A DNA stretch of 64,000 nt, from the NCBI GenBank assembly GCA_032871835.1, contig CM065296.1, forward strand, positions 18,269,501 to 18,333,500, given 5' to 3'. A program made the translations under genes and the position numbers. Below, in pieces: positions 22,627-34,200 of the stretch. Each line of letters begins with the position of its first letter. The stretch's first letter is position 1. Origin of the DNA: Dipteronia dyeriana (Eukaryota > Streptophyta > Magnoliopsida > Sapindales > Sapindaceae). The notes below the pieces were generated by a model. The model was not told where the DNA came from and made no database searches. It saw only the letters and a program-made list of their open reading frames with translations.

Positions 22627-23990
22627 TAAAGACAATTAATCAATATATAAAACAAGTAAAGTGTGATACAAATAAGTAATTGTAACACATACACAATCTA
22701 TATTATAGAAAGGAAGTCAACTTACATAAAGAGTTCTATCCACAATACAAATACTAGAGAGTTAGGGATAGAGAAAAGTTGACACAAAATATAACGTGGT
22801 AAACCTCGGAAGAGGAAACATCCACGGGCTGGCATCCACTGGCAAACAAAATACACTAGTAGATAAGACAGGTACAATCTCTCAAGTGACCCCTTCACCT
22901 AGAAACTACCCTCCTATCCTACTCTTGAAGTTGTCACCCTAATGATCAACAATCCGAGGCCTCACACCTCTTGTCAAGACTTCTTTGCTCACCTTATCCG
23001 GATCCTCGCGACCCATGGCAAGACTTCTTGCTCAACTATCCGAGTCCTCCTGACTCTAGTCAAGACTTCCTCGCTCACCTATCCGGATCCTCACAACCCT
23101 AGGTAAGACTTCTTGCTCGACTATCCGAGTCCTCCCAACTCTAGCCAAGACTTCCTTGCTTGACAATCCAAGGTCTCAATCTTCTTGCCAAGACTTCTTG
23201 CTCAACGACATAGGTCTCACACCTATTGTCAAGACTTCCTTCTCACAAGGCATCTAGGTGATCATGAATGCAAATAGCAAACAAGCACGCAACATAGAAT
23301 GCTATGATCAACACATTCTATGGAAAATACTATACATGAGCATGAATGCACAAATCACATGTATTCTAGTCAATCATGCATGTATAAACAATCTAGATCA
23401 TGTAAGATATGTTCAACAATAATCACAACCTAGATACATGCATAGATCTAAACTTGAATCACAAGATATCTTCAATAAATCACAAGATCAAGTTTAAATC
23501 ACACAAACCAAAAACATGCTAAAATCATATGACAAAGTCATTTAGATTTAAGCTAAAGTTCTAGAGCATATTCCCAGTCATAGATTCAACAAAACACATG
23601 AATAGCTCAAAAGAACATAAGCACATGTATTGATGTGAGAATTAGTCCAAGAGAGCCTAATACATGGGAGGAACTATTTTTCACAAAATCAATCAATCAA
23701 AGATCATCAAATAGTCCTAGATTCAAAGCTAGCACAATACAATCCCAAACATGTGAAAACATATGTAAGATCAAAACCTAACTCAACATGAATGATTTCA
23801 ATTGAAACTCAACCTAGCTTTGAAATAGTTCAAAACTCAAATCAAAACACTCACAATATACAAATATATGTTGAAGAAGAAAACCCAAGGCAATTGACCA
23901 AGTTTTAAAAGAAAACTTTGAGAGAAAATCAATACCTTAGTTGATTTAGGTGCAGTTCCGTTTTTGTGTGTTTAGACGCCAAACACAACA
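22451..23990 (-). repeat. Copia-type LTR (SIRE-like), 5' LTR stub
   Basis: An LTR in minus orientation: its 3' terminus lies at 22451 (TTTTCA on the minus strand), next to the tRNA-iMet primer site. Homologous to the partial LTR at 63454-64000 from the first bases on (GAAAATA, CTCAAGGCTAACCTAGAG, a G run, GTGAATAGGTTAG). The right border at about 23990 is a guess based on a TGTTGTG start on the minus strand, giving about 1.54 kb. It has a 24-G run at 22492-22515, an (AT)n tract near 22592 and a tandem repeat block at 22947-23246. Confidence 0.7.
22947..23246. repeat. 41-44 bp tandem repeat inside the LTR
   Basis: About seven imperfect units, each starting CAAGACTTCYT and continuing GCTCAMCTATCCGRRTCCTC, alternate between CCGGATCC- and CCGAGTCC-type versions. 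The same array starts at the window end (63920-64000), so it is a property of the LTR family. Confidence 0.8.
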
Positions 23991-24026
23991 ACAAATATAA
24001 CAACTAAAAAATTCATCTGAATCACT

Positions 24027-24600
24027 CAACAGTATGTGCACCAAAAGATTCATCAAGAGAAGGGATAATTTCCTCAGGTTTCCCATGTTGAATCATTAAA
24101 TTCAGTCCCCTGTTCATCAAATTCTTTCTCAAGTCAGCCAAACACACTATTAGGAATCACCCTCTCAATGCTACAAATCAAAGTATAGCTAAATAAAAAA
24201 CCAAAAAGGACATAGAACATGGGAGAAAACGACAACACAAATGTAGAATGACGATACATATACCTCCAATTTTTGGGAAACCAAAATGGTAAGTAGATTG
24301 AAAAAGATGAGGATCGACACAGTAAACAGGAAATACCATGTCTGTTGGAAACCTAGCTTTAAACAGAGCCTCAGTGTCCAAAATTCTCAAATTGTTCCTG
24401 AACCAAACAATGGTAGTCTCTTTCCTGTTCCTCTTCACTGTCGTCGATGTGTTATATCTTTCAAAGCATTGGCTCACAATGAGGCCCGTTTCAACGATGT
24501 CTAGTTCAGGAACCTGTCGTAGATAGAGCTGATCTTGGTTCGGGTTTGGGTTTCTGATGTGGAGGTGGTCATGATTCGGGTTGAGAAAATGAGTGTGCTT
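24027..24600 (-). pseudogene. Captured CRY-DASH (cryptochrome DASH/CRY3-like) fragment
   Basis: Minus-strand translation matches the N-terminal photolyase domain of plant CRY-DASH, a chloroplast/mitochondrial FAD-binding single-strand DNA photolyase. The first exon part (24264 to about 24600) gives VPELDIVETG, FERY, TTIVWFRNNLRILDTEALFK, FPVYCVDPHLF and FGFPKIG. A 93-bp GT-AG intron (24171-24263) follows, at a junction that restores GALRG. The second exon part gives FLIVCLADLRKNLMNRGLNL, HGKPEEIIPSL and FGAHTV, then homology ends at 24027. One in-frame TGA replaces a Gly codon in exon 2. The retained intron means genomic DNA was copied, not mRNA. The rest of the gene is absent, so it cannot be functional. 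Confidence 0.87.
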
Positions 24601-24924
24601 TGAGTTGGTTGTTTCAAAGAAAGAGAAGAGAGTGAGAGATGCCGAATGTGGCGATCAGCCGGTGGTGGTGGAACATACATGGAACCCGAAGAGAGACAAT
24701 TTGAGAAGAAAAATGTTTGAGTTAGATCTGAGAACCGAGAATAATGGAAGTCAATACAGGAATGAGATAAATATTGTCTGACAAACTTATAACCAGTTCA
24801 ACTAGTTTTTTCATTTTTTTTAATTAAAACAGGTTCGTTGGATCAAGTTGCTGAATGATCCAACAGACTAAATGAATCACTATTCATGGCTTTATGATAC
24901 AACCATTTTTTCTCCAACTGCATA
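24601..24924. other. Unassigned filler between CRY-DASH fragment and P450 piece
   Basis: The left part may be further CRY-DASH leader sequence on the minus strand. The right part is T-rich and resembles nothing else in the window. The 62-codon plus-strand frame at 24593-24781 is antisense to the CRY-DASH side and not convincing. Confidence 0.4.
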
Positions 24925-25113
24925 GTAGCCAATCCCACTGGGTTGTTTTTGGAATCTGACTTGAGACTGTTCATGAGAATCCCCAATACCCACTTGCGCG
25001 CATGCTTGTACGATTTCACACGTGAAGTGTGGAGGGTTTCTGCAGTGAGATTTCACTGTAGAAGTCACCACGTGACACCGTAAAAGGCGGAGCTTATGTT
25101 ATTTCGACTGCCT

Positions 25114-27083
25114 TAATCGTACTTAAATTGTGCTATATTTTGACCCTCAATTTCATATCCCTTAACTTGTTTTGAAGCATATTTTGGTGTCTAATCACTT
25201 TATTTTGTCGTTTCAGGCATTCAATATCGTTTCAGGTAAAAAGTGATATTTGGTGGCAAAAAGGGCTAAAATTGTAAGAAAAAGCTTATGCAGTACATCC
25301 AACTCCGGAAAGTCAAATCTCTCTCGTCAGACCGAATCATATTTCGGTCTATATATATTCGGAAAGCACCGAAAGTCTAGTTTCTAAAGGTTTTATAGAT
25401 TACGATTCTGAATCTTCTAGAGAAATTTATGGCTATTTTCGTTACAGTGTGCGGGTCTTACCCGGGTATTACCCATAAACTGCACTGTCCGACATAGTGA
25501 CTGGCGGGTTTTTAGGCCATTTTAGAGGGGTAATGTTGTCCTTTCATGCCTAAATAGTGCCTAACTTTCCAAGCCTATAAATACACCATTTTATTCACAA
25601 GACACACATATCTAATCAATTATTTCAATTATTTCATCCAATTAATCCGTCCATTCATCTTCTTCACCAAATTAAGAGAGAAAGAGGAGCTTCCAAAGGC
25701 TCTCACCATCATATTCTACTTACAGCCACCCATCTTTGGTGGAGATTCAAAAGGAAAGTGCACCCTACCTTGTCTTTAAGGAGTAGGAGCTTCATTGAAG
25801 CTTGGAGATCCAAGATGATAGTTGGACCCCTCTCCAAGCTTAGAGAACCGAGATTGACACCCTTGGGTTTCTTCTATTACTCTTATATTGTTATTTTCTT
25901 CTTTGATATGTATCCCCATTTGGGAAATATGTAAACTGTAATACTAGTTCCATTTATTTGATTGACTTGTATTTGATTTCTTCTTTTATTGTCCCATTCA
26001 ATTGCACTTAATCGATTCTTGACCTGTATTGAGTAAGAGTGACAACCTAACTCTTAATGCATGTTTAGGGATAACTCTTGTCTTTACATTCATGGCATGT
26101 AAAGTAGATGTTGATGTGTGTTTTTGATTGAGATTAGGAGGTGTAGATTAATGTAATTTAGGAGTAGATTAATTAAGCATCCCTTGATTGCTCATATGTT
26201 GATGGATTATTCAAAATGCATGTTTTGGATTAGCTTAAGTCCTTTTGTTTGTTTGGGTGGAACTCATGAAGAGCATACCCTCTACCTTTGTGGGTTTTGG
26301 TTCAATTAACCTACATGCTTACGCGAATGTTAAGTGTTGCTTGTACGATACACTCTTGGCGAGTAGTATTCGGGTAGCGACTCTTGGCGAGTAGTATTCG
26401 GGTAGCGACTCTTGGCCATTGCTCATACGATACCCTCTCGGGTGAGTAGTGGTCGAGGGTCTATTTATGCTTAAAGGTTCCATTGGTTGTTGCTTACACG
26501 TGACAGTGAGTAGCGATGTGGTCGATCTTATGTTTATTTAATATATGTGCTTAAACGTGTCCTTAGTAGTTGCTCATGCGATACACTCTCAGTGAGTAGC
26601 AGTATAGGACTAGTCGACTCTCCCATTGCCATATCTAGAGGTCGTGCTAAAGGCTAGGTTGAACCCAATATAGGAGTGTCTTTGTGGTTAGTTATTTTAG
26701 GTGGCCCTAATATTTTGGGTGGTCATTTGTACCATATGTGTCCATTCTCTTGCATCTCTCCTATCCATATATTTTAGATTTATTATTTTAATCACCATTC
26801 TCATCTCTCTATGTTCTCTTATCATATTTATCTTTATTTCTTGTTCTCACACATACACAACATCTTACACTTCACACACACCGTCTCACCCTTGCCATAT
26901 TCTATTTATATTGCTTTCAATAATCACTAAAATGAGAGACAATTGATGGATAACACCTTCCTGTGGACGATATCCTCGCTTACCACTTTACTGAGTTTTC
27001 AAAACTATAGAGCACATTGCGTAGGAACAAATTGATAAATATCTTTGAATTCATAATTTCTTAACGACGGACAAGTGCATTCA
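25114..27083 (+). repeat. 5' LTR of gypsy element
   Basis: About 1.97 kb, homologous end to end with 34201-36117. Starts TAATCGTAC (the right LTR has TGATCGTGC) and ends GTGCATTCA. It contains a 29-bp perfect tandem duplication at about 26353-26410 (unit ACTCTTGGCGAGTAGTATTC plus nine bases) not present in the other LTR. Confidence 0.9.
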
Positions 27084-27087
27084 AAGA

Positions 27088-27108
27088 TGGCACTGCTGCT
27101 GGGGATCA
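27088..27108 (+). other. Primer-binding site, tRNA-Asp type
   Basis: TGGCACTGCTGCTGGGGATC lies four bases after the LTR end. Compared with TGGCGCCGTTGCCGGGGATC it differs only by transitions, as expected from decay of a tRNA-Asp primer site used by many plant gypsy elements. Confidence 0.75.
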
Positions 27109-27539
27109 ACGTTTTTGCAATGTGATTAGATTTTGCTTTAATAGTTAGTATTGCTTTGTTTTAGTTTTCAATTATTAGTCGCTATGGTTAACTTTGTTTC
27201 CTTCACTGTTCTTGATTGTTGTTCAGATAACTTTAGGTCTAATTTAGGTGTTTATTTTTTTGTTTCTTTTACCTAGTGTTTCGTTGTTTTTGAAATCTAA
27301 GGTGCTTACGTTTATTCACGGGAGATGTTCGTTGAGAAAGCTAGTGTTACCAGCTCAAGTTCGTTGGTAGGATTATTATTGAGTTTGAAGATAATAGATT
27401 TGAAGAAGAGATGGCCGAAGAAAAATTGCCTAACATGTTGGTTGGGGAGGAACAGACTCAAGGAAATGATTTGGGGATACTATCGGGGAATATACCATAC
27501 CCCCAATGGGATATGAGTAGTCCACCGCTGTTGTTCTAG

Positions 27540-28550
27540 ATGAGATTACAAGGCAATACGAATTGAAGAGCATGCATGTGAATCTACTACCATCATTTCA
27601 TGGGTTGCCTTCAAAAGGTTGTCTTCAACTCATCAAGCAATATAATGCAGTTTTGGAAACCTTTCTGATTATTGTTCACAACACAGTTTTGACTAGGGCT
27701 CAGTTGTTGATGAGATGCTTTCAATACTGCTTAAAGGATCGAGCAATGCAATAGTATATGGCACTAAGGCCTGGAATTCTCACCACATGGCCACAGGTGT
27801 GCAAAGCTTTCTATAAAAAGTTGTTCACGACTGCCAAAGCTAGAGAATTGAAGATCAAGATTGCAACCTTTAGTGAAGAGGATGGAGAACCATTCCATGA
27901 AGCATGGGAAAGGTTCCATCTATTGCTAGCTCAAGTGCCACCACACACCTATCCTGATAAATTGAAGGTCACTTCTTTTTACCAGGGACTCTCGACTATC
28001 ACCCAAATGATGGTAGACAATGCTTGTGGAGGCATAATTGCTGATAACAGAGTCTCAGAAGCATATGAAATCGTAGAAAAATTGGCTTAGAATTCCTAAC
28101 CAAGATGAAGAAAGATATGCAGTCTATGAAGGAAATGATGCAAAATATGTACAAGTGATGTACTCAGGTGAATTAAGTTATTTGTGATCCTATGCTAAGA
28201 GAAGGTCAATGTGAAGAGGAAACTCATATGATGGGAGGCTTCCAACGGCAAAGGAACAATCCTTATTCCAACACTTACAATCTAGGGTAAAGAAACCACC
28301 TAAATTTCTAATGAAGTAATAATAATTCAAATCAGGGCCAAGGTTATAGTAGATACAATAATCAGAATTGCCAAGGCAATCAATGGCAAAACTCACAGAA
28401 TCAACCTCAAACAAGTTTCAACAACCAACCCGGACAATACCAAAATAAAACCAACTCACTTAAAGACGTGATGAATGAGTTGGTCCAAAGCCTCCATAAA
28501 TTGAACCAACACTTCAGCAACACTCAGAATGCTACTCAATAGAAGCTTTA
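27540..28550 (+). pseudogene. gypsy gag, decayed
   Basis: The clearest frame is 27758-28090, a retrotrans_gag domain: WPQVCKAFYKKLF, AWERFHLLLAQVPPH, VTSFYQGLS and AYEIVEKLA, all in the order expected for Athila-like Gag. Upstream text (27560-27750) is an earlier part in other frames. Downstream, 28250-28540 reads NNPYSNTYN, then an Asn/Gln-rich stretch (NQWQNSQNQPQTSFNNQPGQ) broken by stops. Confidence 0.82.
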
Positions 28551-28849
28551 GAAGTATATTGACTCTAATGATCGAAAGATCTAAGGTTTTGATGCCTCAA
28601 TCAAAAGAATGGAGACTTAGATAATCCAGATAGCATAGTACAATCTCAAGCAAGAAAAAAGAAAATTAGTGAGTGGGAAGGAGCATGCGAAGGCTGTGAA
28701 AGTAGTGCAAGAATGGAAATAGGAGTCAAAAGATGAAGACGTAGTGTTAGAGTTAAGGCGAGTGGATAATGATGCTAAAGATAAGGAGCTAAGTTAAGGG
28801 GTGACGACTCCAAGGGTTGAACAACAATTAGTGGAGAAGATCATTCCAT

Positions 28850-29250
28850 CAAATCTGAAAGATCCTGGGAGTTTCATTACCCGGTTAGCATTGGGGATTC
28901 AGACATCATGGATGAAGTGCTCGATATGGGGGCACACATCAACATGATGCCCCTCCAAGTTTATAGGCAACTAAGGATTAGTAATATTAAGCCTACTTCT
29001 ATAACCTTGAAGATGGCGAACAATTCTACTAAAGTTTCGGTTGGTGTGATTTAAGATGTTCAATTGGATATACATGGGCTCAAGGTGCTGATTGATTTTG
29101 TAATCTTAGAGGTAAGAGATGAAGGAATTGAGGATCGTGACTGAAATTGCGTTTGGGTAGATCTTTCATGGCCATAACCGGAATGACAGTCAATATGGTC
29201 TCTAGGGAGTTGTCTATAAGTTGTGAGGTAAAAGGATCGAATTCAAAGTG
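28850..29250 (+). pseudogene. gypsy aspartic protease, decayed
   Basis: In shifted frames the text gives DPGSF, then DMGAHINMMPLQVYRQL and ITLKMANNSTKVSVGV. The usual active-site motif in this branch is D-L-G-A-S-I-N-L-M-P; here the match is DMGAHINMMP. A TAA interrupts shortly after, and RT never follows. Confidence 0.75.
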
Positions 29251-30040
29251 AAAGGACCGGAAGAAACGAAGAATGAAGAAGGGTGCTTAGTCAAGGTAGC
29301 ATCGAAGATGAGCAAAAAGCAAGGCAAGGTTCGTGAGCTTGTCAAGGCTTTTGAATTAGCCTCAGAAATGGAAGAGGGCCATCTTGACGGTGTTAAAGAA
29401 AGCAAAGATTTAAAAGAAGAAGATGCAATATTTAATGAAGAGATACTCAAAAAGAGTGCTAAAGACCTTAAGCAAGAGAAGGAGTTAGAAGAAAAGAACA
29501 ACAAGCTTCATCAATATATTAAACTTCTCAAAGTGGAAAATGAGAAATTGAAGAAAAAGATACAAGACCTTTCCAACCATAATAAGAAAATAGAGATAAG
29601 AAGGTAATTTCATAAGATCTAGTTGAGCTCACCAAACTTTTAGAAGAGTTTGAGGAAGAATATGTAAGGAAGACTAGGAAGATTTTGATGGAGATTGAAA
29701 ATAAGTCGAATGTCTTAGGAGAAATGAAGGAAGTGCTTAGGAAGAAAGAGGAAGCCTTGAAGATTGCAAAGGTAAATGAGTGTGACTATATAGTTCAACT
29801 TAACAAGGTAGAGAAGGAAGTCAAATCACTCCAAGCACAACACTCGAAGTAACCTCAAGGCCACAAACAAAGAGGGAGTTTTCCTTATACCCATCCTATT
29901 TGTTTCTTTTGTTCTAAGGAAGGGCACATTAAGGCCAAGTGTTTCAAATATCAAAAATTGAAAGAAAATAGGAAATCTAAATAGAACCCAAAAATAGTGA
30001 AGAAATTTGGGTTAAGAAGGAATTACTATAAATATATAGG
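29248..30040 (+). pseudogene. SIRE-like Gag tail: coiled coil plus zinc knuckle
   Basis: A 119-codon frame (29248-29607) is rich in Glu and Lys and forms a clear coiled coil (LEEKNNKLHQYIKLLKVENE). It continues in another frame with LLEEFEEEYVRKTRKIL and EALKIAKVNECDYIVQL. A zinc knuckle CFFCSKEGHIKAKC follows at 29901-29942, then KYQKL, and near 30005 the frame reads EEIWVKKELL. The same order (coiled coil, CHFC-type knuckle, YIKL, MWIRKD) occurs in the SIRE-type element at 45537-46601. This part therefore looks like a copia Gag C-terminus inside a gypsy element. Its function is unknown and the frame is broken. Confidence 0.65.
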
Positions 30041-30099
30041 ACTATGGGGAAGAGAACTATAGATGAGGAATTAGGAACAATTTGGGTAATCAAGGAGAA

Positions 30100-31266
30100 A
30101 CAACCTTCGCATCCGGTCAAACCATGTTCGGTTGACCAAAGTCCTACCTTGCATTATTAGAGTTTATAGATTCCAGCAGTTGTTAGAGTTCACAATTTAC
30201 TTTCTCATACATCTTAGATTTACCTTGTTTTGAAATTAAATTGATGTTCTCTTATGATAATGGTAGCTCTAAGTATGGAGAAATCCTATTGTGATCTCAT
30301 TTTGGTGATTGTATTGTTGATGTTTGGTGTTTTTATGTTTTTTATGTTTATGTTTTTAAAGGTGTGATTGTTGAGTAATGAAAGTGTGCCTTATCGTGTA
30401 CAGGTTGGACAATGGAATCTAGGAAAATGGAGAGAAATTAAGGTAGGAAGTTAAAGAAGAAAGTAGGTGGGTACGAGTCAGCACCAGTGCTGTAACCGCA
30501 TGTAACTCGTGCACAGGGAATACAGAAGTAGTGATTAGTTTATTGTGTGGTTCCTGCACGGGTTCTAACCCACACTAAGACTCGCGCATATGACGAGTGT
30601 ATAAATACACTCGTCGCTGTCAGAATGAACCCTACCACCATTCAAACAAAATTTTCCTTTCTCTCACATCGTAAAGGTAAATTTACTTCTCACGCTTCCA
30701 TTTCAAGACCAAAAAGGGTATGTTTCTCTTCCCCAATCTTGATTTAATTTAGTTTGTACCTTGAATCTCTCTTTATCTCCCAAAATCATCCTAAATCACA
30801 TGCTTAAATCCTAACTCTCTAAGAACAAATCAAATCATGCTTCATTTTTGTTTGGGTTACATGTATACATGTTGAGTTTTATTGATTGATGCATGGATTA
30901 CGATTTGCAAGTAATTTTGAGCAAGATTGGGTCTTGATTGTGTTAGAAATCATTCTAGGGCATGAGTTGAAGTCTTTGAGTTAATTGTATGATTAGATGA
31001 TGTTTTCAACTATTTGTTGACGTCCATTACGAGTTATGATGTTTGGAGTCAATTGGATGCACAAAAGCATGATGGAATCTTAGCTAGGTATACCCTGTAT
31101 CGCTTGTTGTGCAACTGCAAATTGCCAGATGCGTGGGTCATTACCAGTACATTGTAGGAAGAATGTGTGAATTTTTTATTCCTTTCTTACTTTGCACGAG
31201 TCCATTTCCTACTATATGTTCTACATGAGTACTATAATGAGTTTTTTTTATTGTAAATGTAATCAG
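30100..31266 (+). other. Non-coding interior with TATA-centred palindrome
   Basis: No protein frame. At 30592-30615 a near-perfect palindrome (GACGAGTGTAT, AA, ATACACTCGTC) contains TATAAATAC at its centre. The text downstream resembles a short leader (CCATTCAAACAAAATTTTCC). A T-rich stretch ends in TGTAATCAG at 31266, a possible splice acceptor. Confidence 0.5.
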
Positions 31267-31529
31267 GATTCAAGTATGTAGCCAAGAAAACGAGAAAAAG
31301 GAAGAGGAAACTTCAAGTCCCTAAGTGTGTCCAGAATGAAGAATTCCTCAGCAGAGTAGAGCATTTCAGAAGGAGGGGGATCATTCCAGAGGGAGAGATT
31401 GATTTGGTAGGCTTGGATGGCACTATTGTGACTAACACAGTAGAGATGAGGGAACGGCAGACACTAGTAGCCATCCTAGTGAAATACAACAGAGAGAGAT
31501 CTGAAGGGCAAGGGTCTGTAGTAGGATGA
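31267..31529 (+). other. Possible exon, unknown product
   Basis: An open frame without an ATG at its start follows a plausible splice acceptor (T tract, TGTAATCAG) and ends in TGA at 31527-31529. It gives about 86 residues, beginning FKYVAKKTRKRKRKLQVPK (basic, like a nuclear signal) and later GIIPEGEIDLVGLDGT and VAILVKYNRE. I do not recognise it. It could be a host gene fragment or an old accessory ORF of the element; chance cannot be excluded at this length. Confidence 0.3.
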
Positions 31530-34185
31530 TAAGGGAGAGTCCTCGGATGATAAGGTATTTTCATCTGCACTAGTTCCTTGCATTACCTAGTTTTAGAGCT
31601 GTTATGCATTCAGGACTGTTTATATTATTCAGAACTTGTTTAAATTTAGGAACTCTTAGTATTCTTGTTAGGGCTGTCATTTTACTCTTATTTTTATTAT
31701 TATTAGCTTAGTTGATGGTGAATGTATATTTTGGATGATTTTAGATATTATGAGTTGAGAGTATTCATGATTTGAGATATTTGTGTGAATGTTTACCCTT
31801 GTGATTAAGATTGTGCTTCAAAGTTAGGTTCTTCATCTCTTGGAATAGAGACATCGGCCACTTGCGAGTCTTGGATGGACAAACAAGCCAAGAGTGCTCA
31901 TAAAAAAGGGCAGGAACCTACTCAAGTCATAGACAAATGAGCAATCGCATCGGCTTTATCCTTCTATCTTAACTTCCATATTTTTTTTTTTGCACTCTAT
32001 CTCTAAATCTTTGTATATATAATTGTGGATATGGATGGTTGTGAATATTTCTTTAAAGGTCAATTTTGGGGTGTTGATGTGAATGATTGAGAATGGAAAC
32101 TTGTGAATGTGTTACAGATTTTTGGTTTCTGCAATTTTATGCTTATTGACTATTACATTTTTGTTTGGATGAGCCTAGAGCTCTTGTGGATATGCATAGG
32201 ATTAATTGGTTTTATTTTGATACAACCCACCTTGGTTTGCATTATGCATATATATCCTGTATAGATTTTTGAGCATATAATAGGAAATTGGTTTGCGGGT
32301 TGTTTTACCTCCTTGCCATCAATTTTGAATGAGACTGCTTGATGTGGATTTTGTTTTCTTAGCTTAGATGCATGTTATTCAGTTATATAGTATCCTATTG
32401 CCGTATTTTATGTTGAGCCATGTTGAGCCTTTTGTTATTGCTTGGGCATTGGTTGTGTGTGCCTAGGTTGTTTTGTTTGTTTTGAGTCATGTGAGGTGTG
32501 TGCCGTTAGGCTGGGCTTTCTTGTCTTCAACATTGAGGACAATGTTGGATTTTGGTTTAGGGGTGTAGACGCCTTGTCGAGACATCTTTTTGTTTTTGGA
32601 GTCATTTATTTTTCATTTTCCGTTCCAAATTTTTCGATTTGTCGCAATGGCCAAATTTTATAGCTTTAACTAGCTTAGGTGTGATGTCTTGAGCGTGTGC
32701 TTTTGGCGAGTATATTAATTCATTGTGAGCTTGTGTATCAAATCTTTGTCACTCGTGGGTTACACTTGCATGGCCATGGGCTAGTCCCATTCTTTGTGTG
32801 CTTGATTTGAGAGGACTCGGTGCTCTTGCACCTTGTTCTAATAGTGGAGACACCCGTGAGTTCACAAACACAATCCTATAAAAAGCGCACCGAGTGTACA
32901 ATTCTTTCTATTCTTTAAACACTATTCTCATCATAAGTACCATATGCCATAGAACATACGTCTCGTACATATAGTGGATTACTTGATGGATGCATTCATT
33001 CCCTTGAAAGATTAATTGTGGACATGATCTTAGGCAATGTTTGCATTATCTACTTAAAGAGCCCAAACACATTCCTATGTCCCTTTGTGTGCTCCAAAAC
33101 AAATTTACAGCCAAAACACTTGCCTTTTTCATTTGGAACCGCAATTAACCATATAACCATAAGCCAAACACAATCCAACCCTTTTTTAATTGCCAATTGT
33201 GGAAGGGTGTGTGTATTGTGTGGTTGATAGGTAAGTAGCTCTAAAATGTAAAGATAATATGTACTTAGGCAATATTTGTAAATATGCAAGGTAAATGGCT
33301 CACAAATGTAGAAGTGCGAAAAATGTGCACTTAGAGCCTGAATAGTCAAATGTGAAAAGTGTGCAAAAGTGCAAGAAAAAGAAAGAAAATAAGAAGAAGA
33401 AGAAAAGAAAAAGAAAAGTAAAGAAAGGCACAAAAGGGCACTGAATTTTAAATGTAAAGTACTCACAAAGGAGAGTACTCATGTGTTGCACAATGTATGT
33501 GAAAGTTAAGCCTAGATGCAAGTGTTCATAAGTAAAGGGTGTGTATTGTATTGAGTCTAGAATGGTTAGTAACATTTGAACTCAAAATTTTCTTATTTCT
33601 TATTTCTTTTGTTCACCATATTTCACCACATGACCCCATTACAACCAAAAGGGAAGTCCTAATTGATTTATAAAGAATCTAAATTGGGAATGTTTTTTGA
33701 AGCACGATCTTCCTCGACCATGGAATTTGATTCTTTTCCAAGGCTAGTTCACCAAGACATTAGCATTGTTTCAATGATAAATGTATGCAATACATTAGAT
33801 TCCTATGCATAAACTCCATCTTGCATACCTTGTATGAGTGTGAACATAGGACTCCGAGCGAAAAGAAAAGAGAGACTCCACTTGAGGCTCAGAGTCGAAG
33901 CGAATTATGTTCGAGCTGTGAGAGTGAGTAGTTTCTAATATGAGAGAACTTTGAGGTGTGGGATTCGTGATTGTGCGAGTTTCCCATGAGTGACTTCGAG
34001 TTGCCTTAGAACATTTTACATGTGTCTACTCTTCTCTATCACGCATCCTTGCATCCCACTACTAGTTGAAAATGCGACATTTGAATTATTTTCTTTGTCT
34101 TAGGAAACTTCTAGATAGAGTCATATGTGTTGTGTCTTGTGTCCTTGTGTTTGTCTTTTTGTTTGCTCAAGGGTGAGCAAAGGCT
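31530..34185 (+). other. Non-coding interior of the gypsy element
   Basis: About 2.7 kb with no recognisable protein, including purine-rich sequence at 33370-33440 whose antisense frames encode only Phe/Ser runs. RT, RNase H and integrase motifs (YXDD, DXXXE context, HHCC) were looked for and not seen, hence the non-autonomous call. Confidence 0.6.
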
Positions 34186-34197
34186 TAGTGTGAGGGT
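34186..34197 (+). other. Polypurine tract of gypsy element
   Basis: TAGTGTGAGGGT immediately precedes the right LTR, after GAGCAAAGGCT, a context common in plant gypsy elements of this type. It would prime plus-strand DNA synthesis. Confidence 0.6.
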
Positions 34198-34200
34198 ATT

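Noticed and set aside
24593..24781. 62-codon plus-strand frame beside the CRY-DASH fragment
   Set aside because: It is partly antisense to CRY-DASH-like sequence and shows no family features.
33050..33575. Phe/Ser-rich minus-strand frames in the gypsy interior
   Set aside because: They are translations of the complement of a purine-rich, low-complexity stretch.
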